The position numbers and the translations under genes were made by a program. From Flavobacterium psychrophilum (GTDB lineage Bacteria > Bacteroidota > Bacteroidia > Flavobacteriales > Flavobacteriaceae), in contig CAMAWK010000020.1 of NCBI GenBank assembly GCA_945861915.1, positions 1-19,122 of the forward strand: a stretch of 19,122 nt of DNA, written 5' to 3'. The notes under the pieces were generated by a model. It did not search any database. It saw only the letters and a list, made by a program, of their open reading frames with translations, and was not told the origin of the DNA. This document shows, piece after piece, positions 7,016 through 14,138 of the stretch (position 1 is its first letter; every line of letters starts with the position of its first letter).

Positions 7016-7693
7016 ATGAATGAAATCTTATCTACTATAAAAATACAAGTCAATAATAAAATTTATGTCAAAGATCCAGAGACATCAGTTTTAGGTAAAA
7101 AAATTATTGAAAATAGTATTTTGCTTATCCACGAAATCGGATTTGAGGAATTTACGTTCAAGAAATTAGGCGAATTAATTGGTTCGAACGAAAGTTCTAT
7201 TTATCGCTATTTTGAAAACAAGCATAAATTACTTGTTTATTTGTCTTCGTGGTACTGGAGCTGGATGGAATATCGATTGGTTTTTGCTACTAATAATATT
7301 GTAGACCCTTTAGAAAAACTGCAAAAAGCAATCATTATTGTAACCGAAAAAATTCAAGATGATTTCCATACAGAACACATCAACGAATCTATTTTGAACA
7401 CCATTATTATTCAGGAGTTTACAAAATCATTACATACAAAAGAAGTAGATGAAGAGAATAAAGTAGGTTATTTTATGATTTACAAAAGATTAATTAATCG
7501 AATTATACAAATGGTTAACGAAGTAAATCCAGATTATTTGTATGCTAAAAGTTTAGTTTCATCAATTGTAGAAGGTTCGTTACACCAACATTTTTTGATG
7601 AATCATCTCAAAACTATTACCAATTGTAATGACGAAACTGTAAAACCTACTGATTTCTATCTTGATTTAATTTCAAATCTTTTAAAAAAATAA
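7016..7693 (+). CDS. TetR/AcrR-family transcriptional regulator
   Basis: A 225-residue DNA-binding regulator. The N-terminal helix-turn-helix is clear at about 47-67: FTFKKLGELIGSNESSIYRYFENKHKLL, with the typical IYRYF recognition helix and following K-x-x-L. The C-terminal part (about 80-225) is helical and variable, as expected for the ligand-binding and dimerisation domain. An unusually aromatic segment, YLSSWYWSWMEYRL, follows the HTH. About 27 residues precede the first TetR helix (GKKIIENSILLIHEIGFEEF). It is the first gene of the operon, two bases from the ABC gene. By family precedent it probably represses its own operon and is released by an exported or related compound; the inducer is unknown. 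Confidence 0.93.
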   Translation: MNEILSTIKIQVNNKIYVKDPETSVLGKKIIENSILLIHEIGFEEFTFKKLGELIGSNESSIYRYFENKHKLLVYLSSWYWSWMEYRLVFATNNIVDPLEKLQKAIIIVTEKIQDDFHTEHINESILNTIIIQEFTKSLHTKEVDEENKVGYFMIYKRLINRIIQMVNEVNPDYLYAKSLVSSIVEGSLHQHFLMNHLKTITNCNDETVKPTDFYLDLISNLLKK

Positions 7694-7695
7694 CT

Positions 7696-9354
7696 ATGAG
7701 TCCGCTTAAACGATTTTACAATTTGTTGCTTCTTGATAAAAGAGATATAATGCAACTCTTTTTTTATGCCATTTTTGCGGGTTTAATTAGCCTTTCGTTA
7801 CCGCTTGGAATTCAAGCAATAATTAATTTTATACAATCGGGTAGAGTGAGTGTTTCTTGGATTGTCTTGGTAATTTTGGTGGTTATTGGCGTGGCGCTTG
7901 TGGGTTTTTTGTCGATGATGCAACTGAGGATTACCGAGAATTTGCAGCAAAAAATATTTGTTCGATCGTCATTTGAGTTTGCTGGACGAATTCCAAAGAT
8001 AAAATTCGAAGAATTATATGGTATTTATCCACCCGAATTGGCGAATCGTTTTTTTGACACTTTGGCGATTCAAAAAGGGGTTTCTAAATTGTTAATTGAT
8101 TTTTCGGCAGCTTTACTTCAAATTATTTTTGGGATAGTTTTACTGTCATTATACCATCCTTATTTTATCGTTTTTGGTTTCATGTTAATCATATTACTTT
8201 ATTATATTTTCAAATTGTCCTACAATCCTGGGCTAGAAACTAGTTTGTTTGAGTCAAAATACAAATACAAAGTGGCGGCTTGGTTACAGGAAATGGCACG
8301 AAATAACTTTAGTTTTAGAAACGAATTGAACTATGATTATGCATTACAAAAAAATGATTTGTTAGTTACAGATTATCTCAAATATCGTGAAAAACATTTC
8401 AACGTGGTCAAAAGGCAATTTTCACAATTAATTATTTTCAAAGTAATAATTACTGCGAGTTTATTGAGTATTGGAGGCTATTTAGTCTTAGCACAAGAAA
8501 TGAATATCGGTCAATTTGTAGCGGCCGAAATCATTATTTTATTAGTTATTGGTTCGGTAGAAAAAATAATTCTTGGTCTTGAAACTTTCTATGATGTATT
8601 GACTTCGGTAGAAAAAATTGGAAATGTTACCGACTTAAAACTAGAAGAAGAATCGAAAGCTAATTACACAAGTTGCTTTTCGGCTATTAACCTAGAAATA
8701 GATAATTTGTCGTTTAAGTTTCCCGATTCTAAAAACAATGTTTTAAAGAAACTAACTTTAAAGATTGAACAATCCGAAAAAATAATCGTAGAAGGGGCGA
8801 ACGGTTCAGGCAAAACTACCTTAATCCGATTATTGTCGGGATTAATTCATCCTTCTTCAGGCTCTTTTTATATTAATGACGATACGTTTCAAAAAATGGA
8901 TTTAAAACAATATCGTTCCCAAATAGGAAGCGTTATTTATGGCGAAACTCCTTTTGAAGGGAGTATTTTAGATAATATTACTTTCAAAGATTCGAGTATA
9001 AGTCAAGAAAATTTGAAATGGGCAGTAGAATCAGTGCAACTTTCTTCTTTTATAAAAACGTTGCCAAATGGATTAGACACTATTATTTTTCCGCAAGGAA
9101 GACAACTTTCAGCATCGAATGCTCAAAAAATCCTATTGGCTAGAAGTATTGTTCACAAGCCTAAGGTTTTATTTTATGAAGATCCAACCGATACGATGGA
9201 TGATAAAGTTGCGAATGGTATTATCGATTTTATAACTGCACCAGAAAACAAATGGACTATCATCGTTTCTTCTAAAAACCCGTATTGGAAAACGAAATGT
9301 TCGCGAAACCTAGTAATGGAAAATGGTCAAATTATTTTTGATTCTAAAAATTAA
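7696..9354 (+). CDS. ABC exporter permease/ATPase with degenerate nucleotide-binding motifs
   Basis: A 552-residue half-transporter: six-helix membrane domain (about 18-300), then a nucleotide-binding domain (about 330-552). It resembles type I secretion ABC proteins (HlyB class) without the N-terminal peptidase domain. Walker A is intact (GANGSGKT, 367-374). Elsewhere the domain departs from the norm: the signature LSGGQ is LSASN (471-475), the Q-loop reads VIYGETPF without a Gln (413-420), Walker B plus catalytic Glu reads VLFYED (491-496) instead of hhhhDE, and the switch His is replaced in VSSK (524-527). It may bind ATP but hydrolyse it weakly or differently. It is followed five bases later by the HlyD gene and then tolC, so it is the inner-membrane component of a tripartite exporter. 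No accessory ATPase is encoded nearby. Confidence 0.92.
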   Translation: MSPLKRFYNLLLLDKRDIMQLFFYAIFAGLISLSLPLGIQAIINFIQSGRVSVSWIVLVILVVIGVALVGFLSMMQLRITENLQQKIFVRSSFEFAGRIPKIKFEELYGIYPPELANRFFDTLAIQKGVSKLLIDFSAALLQIIFGIVLLSLYHPYFIVFGFMLIILLYYIFKLSYNPGLETSLFESKYKYKVAAWLQEMARNNFSFRNELNYDYALQKNDLLVTDYLKYREKHFNVVKRQFSQLIIFKVIITASLLSIGGYLVLAQEMNIGQFVAAEIIILLVIGSVEKIILGLETFYDVLTSVEKIGNVTDLKLEEESKANYTSCFSAINLEIDNLSFKFPDSKNNVLKKLTLKIEQSEKIIVEGANGSGKTTLIRLLSGLIHPSSGSFYINDDTFQKMDLKQYRSQIGSVIYGETPFEGSILDNITFKDSSISQENLKWAVESVQLSSFIKTLPNGLDTIIFPQGRQLSASNAQKILLARSIVHKPKVLFYEDPTDTMDDKVANGIIDFITAPENKWTIIVSSKNPYWKTKCSRNLVMENGQIIFDSKN

Positions 9355-9359
9355 AAACG

Positions 9360-10718
9360 ATGCTAAATATATCTGAAAACAATAGTCAAAATCAAAAATC
9401 TTTAAGTCGATTTCAAACGGTGAAAAACTTAGAGAACAGACCTCATTATAAAATTTTAAATAAAATTATTATTGGCACATCCATTTTTGGATTTATTGTT
9501 TTATTTATTCCTTGGACACAAAATATTTCGGGTGCTGGTGCGGTAACTACTTTAAAACCAAATCAAAGACCACAAACTATTCAAAGTATTATTTCGGGTC
9601 GAATAGAAAAATGGTATGTTCAAGAAGGCGATTTCGTAAAGAAAGGCGATACCATAATGTTTATTTCCGAAATAAAAGAAGATTATCTAGATCCCAATCT
9701 GGTTCAGAATACCAAAAATCAAATGAATGCCAAAACAGCTGCTTTAAATTCTTATGGTTCTAAGGTAATGGTTTTAGATACTCAAATTCAATCAATAGAA
9801 AATGAACAAAAGCTAAAAACGGAACAAGCAATCAATAAATTGAAACAAGCGGTTTTCAAAATAAAAAGTGATTCGATTGATTTGGTGGCAGTAAAAACGC
9901 AATTAAAAATTGCTAATACTCAGTTTAATCGTGCCAGTCAATTGAATAAAGAAGGACTAAAACCCATGACTGATGTTGAAGAAAAACGATTAAAACAACA
10001 AGAGGTTGATGCTAAAATAATTACTCAAGAGAATAAATTATTGACCAGTAAAAACGAATATATCAATGCAAAAGTGGAAATAAACAGAATCAACGCCGAG
10101 TATTCTGAAAAAGTGTCAAAAGCTAGAAGTGATCAATTCACAGCCTTGAGCAACCAATTTGATACGGAAGCACAAGTGAATAAATTAAAAAATCAATATG
10201 CAAATTATAGCATCCGAAACGGTTTGTATTTCATAAAAGCGGCTCAAGATGGCTATGTAAATAGAGCTATTCAGGCTGGAATTGGCGAGACTATCAAAGA
10301 AGGAACACCAATTGCCACCATCATGCCATCAAATTATGATATTGCCGTTGAGACTTTTGTTAATCCTGTTGATTTGCCTTTGGTAAAAAAAGGAGAAAAA
10401 ATTCGTGTTTGGTTTGATGGTTGGCCCACGATTGTTTTCTCGGGTTGGCCCGAAATGTCGTACGGAACTTTTGGAGGCGAAATTGTAGCTATAGAAAATT
10501 TTATTAGCGAAAACGGCAAATTTAGAGTGCTCATTGCTCCAGATAAAACTGAAGAAAAATGGCCTTCGCAAGTTAGAGTAGGCTCTGGCGCACAAACTAT
10601 TGCGTTGCTAAACACGGTTCCTGTTTGGTTTGAAATTTGGCGAGTCCTCAACGGATTTCCACCAGATTATTACAAAACTGCCGATAAACCATCCAAAGAA
10701 ACTAAAAAGAAAAAATAA
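9360..10718 (+). CDS. HlyD-family membrane-fusion (periplasmic adaptor) protein
   Basis: A 452-residue adaptor linking the ABC protein to the TolC-type channel. It has a cytoplasmic N-terminus of about 34 residues, one transmembrane helix (35-52, KIIIGTSIFGFIVLFIPW), then a lipoyl-like half motif (SIISGRIEKWYVQEGDFVKKGDTIMFIS, about 75-103). A long coiled-coil hairpin (about 115-285) contains many Gln/Lys/Asn heptads and a central turn near LNKEGLKPMTD. The second lipoyl half follows (AAQDGYVNRAIQAGIGETIKEGTPIATIMP), then a beta-barrel domain and a Lys-rich tail. This is the standard HlyD layout. It is the third gene of the operon, and its stop overlaps the tolC start (TAATG at 10716-10720), implying coupled translation. 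Confidence 0.95.
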   Translation: MLNISENNSQNQKSLSRFQTVKNLENRPHYKILNKIIIGTSIFGFIVLFIPWTQNISGAGAVTTLKPNQRPQTIQSIISGRIEKWYVQEGDFVKKGDTIMFISEIKEDYLDPNLVQNTKNQMNAKTAALNSYGSKVMVLDTQIQSIENEQKLKTEQAINKLKQAVFKIKSDSIDLVAVKTQLKIANTQFNRASQLNKEGLKPMTDVEEKRLKQQEVDAKIITQENKLLTSKNEYINAKVEINRINAEYSEKVSKARSDQFTALSNQFDTEAQVNKLKNQYANYSIRNGLYFIKAAQDGYVNRAIQAGIGETIKEGTPIATIMPSNYDIAVETFVNPVDLPLVKKGEKIRVWFDGWPTIVFSGWPEMSYGTFGGEIVAIENFISENGKFRVLIAPDKTEEKWPSQVRVGSGAQTIALLNTVPVWFEIWRVLNGFPPDYYKTADKPSKETKKKK

Positions 10719-12127
10719 TGAAGTCGCTCCTTTTTACTTTTTTATTCCTGTGTTTGGTATCTTATTCTCAAACAAACAATTCAAATTCCGAATTGAAAAT
10801 TGATAAAGAATTTTCGTTTAATGAATATTTGGGCTTTGTAAAAAAATACCATCCGTTGGTAAAAACATCCAATATAGAAATTTCTGTCGCTCAAGCCAAT
10901 TTGATGATGGCAAGAGGCGGTTTTGACCCTAAAATTGAAGTCGATTTTACGCAAAAACAATTCAAAGACAAAGAGTATTATTCGATTCTGAATAGTAGTT
11001 TCAAAATTCCGACATGGTACGGAATCGAGATAAAAGCAGGATTTGACAACAATGAAGGCGTATTTTTAAATCCTGAAAATAATGTTCCCAATCAAGGGTT
11101 AACTTCAGTTGGAATAAGTGTTCCGTTGGGTCAAGGGCTTTTTATTAATCAGCGAATGGCAGATTTGAGAAAGGCAAAAATTCAAGTAAAATTGAGTCAA
11201 GCTGAACAAAAGCTAGAAGCAATCAAAGTATTGTACGATGCAACAATCGCTTATTTTAATTGGAAAAAGAATTATGACGAAGTACAGTTGTATCAAAAAT
11301 ACAATCTGAATGCTCAAATACGTTTTAAAGGTGTCAAAGAATTAATCAAACAAGGTGACAAACCAGCAATCGATAGTATTGAAGCAGGAATAATTGTAAA
11401 AAATAGACAGTTGAGTTTAGAGGATTCGCAATTAAAATTAAATAAAGCCAAACTGGAACTTTCTAATTTTATTTGGTTAGAAAACAACATCCCTTTGGAG
11501 CTTTCGGATAGTTTGTTTCCAGAACAAAAATTGGTTGCAACGATTAGAGAAACATTAAAAACAAATGATTTATTGAGTGCAGATTTTTCGATAACCAATC
11601 ACCCAAAAATTAATTCGTTGGAACAAAAAATAGAAATGCTCACAGTTGATAAAAAGCTGAAAACCAATATGCTTTTGCCTAAAATTAATGCTGGCTATTC
11701 CTATTTATCTGCTCCCAGTGATTTTGAAAAATATCAATTCAACGACTATAAAATAGGATTGGATTTTTATTTTCCGCTTTTTTTAAGAAAAGAAAGAGGA
11801 AGCCTACAATTGACAAAATTCAAAATTCAAGAAACCGAATTTGCTTTGAGTTTGGAGAAAGTACAATTGACTAACAAAATTAATGCACAGAAAATAGAAA
11901 TTGAATCACTTATTAAACAACGAAATTTAATTAATGGATTAGTAAATGATAATAGCACCATGTTAGTGTCTGAAGAGCGGTTATTTTCTTTTGGCGAAAG
12001 CTCCTTGTTTTTAATCAATACGCGTGAGAATAATTTGGTTACTGCTCAATTAGCTTCGATTCAACTTGAAAATCGTTTTTATGTTTCCAACTCCGAACTT
12101 TTTAAAATAATGGCCAATCCTGATTAA
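10718..12127 (+). CDS. TolC-family outer-membrane channel protein
   Basis: A 469-residue outer-membrane efflux protein with a signal peptide (MKSLLFTFLFLCLVSYSQ). Two repeats of long amphipathic helices are visible, as expected for the TolC alpha-barrel: HPLVKTSNIEISVAQANLMMARGGFDPKIEVDF starts the first repeat and HPKINSLEQKIEMLTVDKKLKTNMLLPKINAGY the second. Each is followed by beta strands for the outer-membrane barrel (GIEIKAGFDNNEG..., KIGLDFYFPLFLRKERG). It closes the exporter operon and would provide the exit duct. No terminator follows within the 56 bases before the palindromic repeat at 12183. Confidence 0.94.
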   Translation: MKSLLFTFLFLCLVSYSQTNNSNSELKIDKEFSFNEYLGFVKKYHPLVKTSNIEISVAQANLMMARGGFDPKIEVDFTQKQFKDKEYYSILNSSFKIPTWYGIEIKAGFDNNEGVFLNPENNVPNQGLTSVGISVPLGQGLFINQRMADLRKAKIQVKLSQAEQKLEAIKVLYDATIAYFNWKKNYDEVQLYQKYNLNAQIRFKGVKELIKQGDKPAIDSIEAGIIVKNRQLSLEDSQLKLNKAKLELSNFIWLENNIPLELSDSLFPEQKLVATIRETLKTNDLLSADFSITNHPKINSLEQKIEMLTVDKKLKTNMLLPKINAGYSYLSAPSDFEKYQFNDYKIGLDFYFPLFLRKERGSLQLTKFKIQETEFALSLEKVQLTNKINAQKIEIESLIKQRNLINGLVNDNSTMLVSEERLFSFGESSLFLINTRENNLVTAQLASIQLENRFYVSNSELFKIMANPD

Positions 12128-12182
12128 ATAATTATAAAATTACTTCTTCTACATTTTGTTTACACAAATTGCTGATTTTAAT

Positions 12183-12320
12183 TTTTACCGCAGATTCGCA
12201 GATTAAAATTTTGTATTTTCTTTTTAGATTAAACAGATTTTTGAATTAAAAATTTTTAAAATATCATTGATTTCAATTTATTGATTAAGATGAAACAAAA
12301 TCTGCGAATCTGCGGTAAAA
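12183..12320. repeat. 22-bp perfect inverted repeat with 94-bp AT-rich core
   Basis: The left arm (12183-12204) and right arm (12299-12320) are exact reverse complements over 22 bases. The arm core is ACCGCAGATTCGCAGATT, itself containing a tandem CGCAGATT. The core is AT-rich, encodes nothing and shows no target-site duplication. It resembles mobile-looking intergenic repeats that I recall from Flavobacterium genomes. It fills most of the 246-base gap between tolC and map and could form a hairpin ending the exporter transcript. Confidence 0.8.
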
Positions 12321-12345
12321 TAGTAGCGCACTAAAAGTAAAATTG

Positions 12346-12353
12346 TATTTTTG
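12346..12353 (+). promoter_or_regulatory. map -7 element (TATTTTTG)
   Basis: Exact TAnnTTTG, 20 bases before the map start codon and just after the palindromic repeat. No good -33 TTG is visible at normal spacing. Confidence 0.55.
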
Positions 12354-12373
12354 CGCCCAGAAAAATAAATTGT

Positions 12374-13192
12374 ATGATTATTCAAAAATCGCGTGAAGAG
12401 ATAGAATTGATGCGTGAAAGTGCCTTAATTGTGTCTAAAACTTTAGGGATGATTGCCTCCGAAATAAAAGAAGGTGTTACAACTTTAAACCTTGATAAAT
12501 TGGCCGAAGAATTCATCCGTGATCATGGAGCAGTTCCCAGTTTTTTGGGACTTTATGGTTTTCCTAATTCGCTTTGTATGAGTCCAAATGCGCAAGTCGT
12601 ACACGGAATTCCGAATAATAAACCATTAGAAAGTGGCGATGTAATTTCGGTTGATTGTGGTGCTTTCAAAAATGGGTTTCATGGTGATCACGCCTATTCT
12701 TTCGAAATTGGTGAAGTAGCTCCAGAAACCAAACGCTTGTTGCAAGTAACCAAAGAATCCTTGTATGTAGGAATCCGCGAATTCAAAGCAGGAAATAGGG
12801 TAGAGGATGTTGGTAATGCTATTCAAAAATATACTGAAAGTCATGGATATGGTGTGGTTCGAGAATTAGTAGGTCATGGATTGGGAAAAAAAATGCACGA
12901 AGATCCCGAAATGCCCAATTATGGAAAACGAGGTCGAGGCAAACTCTTTGTAGAAGGAATGGTAGTTGCCATTGAGCCTATGATTAATATGGGAACCAAA
13001 AACATCAAACAACTCAAAGACGGCTGGACAATCCTAACCGCTGACGGAAAACCATCTGCTCATTTCGAACATGATGTGGCATTGATTGATGGCAAACCCG
13101 AAATTTTATCGACTTTTGCGTATGTTTATAAAGCTCTAGGAATAGTTAGTAACGAAGAAGATGAGTTTAGAAAAGTGCCTTTAAAAATCTAA
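12374..13192 (+). CDS. map: Type I methionine aminopeptidase
   Basis: A 272-residue metallopeptidase that removes the initiator Met from nascent proteins in the cytoplasm. All five metal ligands of the pita-bread fold are present: D94 (VISVDCG), D105 (GFHGDHAYS), H168 (VGHGLGKKMHEDP), E201 (AIEPMIN) and E232 (HFEHDVAL). The substrate-site His residues H77 (VVHGIP) and H175 are also there. Length is typical for the flavobacterial type, with a short C-terminal extension (about 250-272) beyond the enzyme core. It has its own promoter, and an imperfect hairpin repeat follows the stop codon by 15 bases. Confidence 0.97.
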   Translation: MIIQKSREEIELMRESALIVSKTLGMIASEIKEGVTTLNLDKLAEEFIRDHGAVPSFLGLYGFPNSLCMSPNAQVVHGIPNNKPLESGDVISVDCGAFKNGFHGDHAYSFEIGEVAPETKRLLQVTKESLYVGIREFKAGNRVEDVGNAIQKYTESHGYGVVRELVGHGLGKKMHEDPEMPNYGKRGRGKLFVEGMVVAIEPMINMGTKNIKQLKDGWTILTADGKPSAHFEHDVALIDGKPEILSTFAYVYKALGIVSNEEDEFRKVPLKI

Positions 13193-13207
13193 ACACGAAT
13201 TTCAAGA

Positions 13208-13258
13208 CTTACATGCCTTATATGGTATAAAAATATTTAACCATATAAGTCATTTAAG
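13208..13258. repeat. Imperfect hairpin repeat downstream of map
   Basis: Arms of 19 bases (13208-13226 and 13240-13258) pair at 17 positions around a 13-base AT loop. The inner ten pairs, CTTATATGGT with ACCATATAAG, are perfect. There is no T-run, so it is not a classical terminator. The ATATAAGTCAT motif resembles an intergenic repeat that I recall from flavobacteria. Confidence 0.65.
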
Positions 13259-13291
13259 GTCAATTAAGAAAAAAATATCTGTCGATTAAAT

Positions 13292-14056
13292 ATGAAAAAA
13301 CTCTTCAAACTTATCCTCAATACCATTCCGCGACCTTTGCTAATTCGATTGAGTTATGTGGCGCGTCCAGTAATTGCTTTTTGGTTGAAAGGAGATAAAT
13401 TTACTGATCCAATCGACGGTCAAAGTTTTCGGTCGATGTTGCCGTATGGCTACGAAACACAGCGAAACAATGTTTTGTCACCCAGTACACTTTCGCTCGA
13501 AAGACACCGTTTGCTGTGGTTGTATTTGAATGAGCAAACTGATTTTTTTACAGCTCCCAAAAAAGTATTGCATTTTGCTCCTGAACAAGCTTTTTACAAA
13601 CGATTTCGGAATCAAAAAAACCTCGATTACACCACCACCGATTTGTTTTCGCCATTGGCAGATGTGAAAGCTGATATTTGTAATTTGCCTTTCAATGACA
13701 ATCAATACGATGTGATTTTGTGTAATCATGTTTTGGAACATATTCCTGATGACACTAAGGCAATGCAGGAATTGTTTCGCGTTTTGAAACCCGGCGGAAT
13801 GGCAATTCTTCAAATTCCGCAAGATTTAAAAAGGGAAATAACCTTTACCGATGATTCTATCACGGATCAAAAAGAACGAGCCAATATCTTCGGGCAGTAC
13901 GATCACGTTCGTATTTATGGTCGCGATTATTTCGATAAATTGCGAAGTAGCGGTTTTACAGTTGTAGAAGAAGATTACACCAATAAAATTGCTCCAAAAT
14001 TGGTTGAAAAATATTGCTTGGCCAAAGGCGAAATTATCCCAGTTTGTTTTAAATAA
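13292..14056 (+). CDS. Class I SAM-dependent methyltransferase with atypical motif I
   Basis: A 254-residue Methyltransf_11-type protein. The post-I and motif II/III region is convincing: ADICNLPFNDNQYDVILCNHVLEHIPDD (127-154) followed by MQELFRVLKPGGMAIL (158-173). Where motif I should have a Gly-rich loop (VLEIGCGxG), the protein has VLHFAPEQA (92-100), so the SAM-contacting loop is unusual. The N-terminal 30 residues (FKLILNTIPRPLLIRLSYVARPVIAFWLKG) are hydrophobic and basic, suggesting membrane association. A following segment (FTDPIDGQSFRSMLPYG) reads like a degenerate small binding module. The substrate is unknown. It lies 99 bases after map on the same strand and may share its transcript through the hairpin repeat. 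Confidence 0.88.
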   Translation: MKKLFKLILNTIPRPLLIRLSYVARPVIAFWLKGDKFTDPIDGQSFRSMLPYGYETQRNNVLSPSTLSLERHRLLWLYLNEQTDFFTAPKKVLHFAPEQAFYKRFRNQKNLDYTTTDLFSPLADVKADICNLPFNDNQYDVILCNHVLEHIPDDTKAMQELFRVLKPGGMAILQIPQDLKREITFTDDSITDQKERANIFGQYDHVRIYGRDYFDKLRSSGFTVVEEDYTNKIAPKLVEKYCLAKGEIIPVCFK

Positions 14057-14138
14057 AATAGGATGTTAAATTTTATATTTCTATTTACATAGAAAGTATA
14101 ATTTGTTATATTTACTTACTTTTCAATAAAATAGAACT

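Noticed and set aside
10329..10651. Two overlapping minus-strand open frames inside the HlyD gene
   Set aside because: Both are antisense shadows of a clear HlyD coding sequence, with no promoter element and no recognisable protein features.
12183..12320. The inverted repeat as the ends of an insertion sequence or part of a CRISPR array
   Set aside because: Only 94 bases lie between the arms, there is no transposase, no target duplication, and no repeat-spacer periodicity.
14078..14095. TTTCTAT-TTAC-ATAGAAA hairpin before the Plug-domain gene
   Set aside because: A seven-pair AT-rich stem without a T-run; too weak to call a terminator or regulatory structure.
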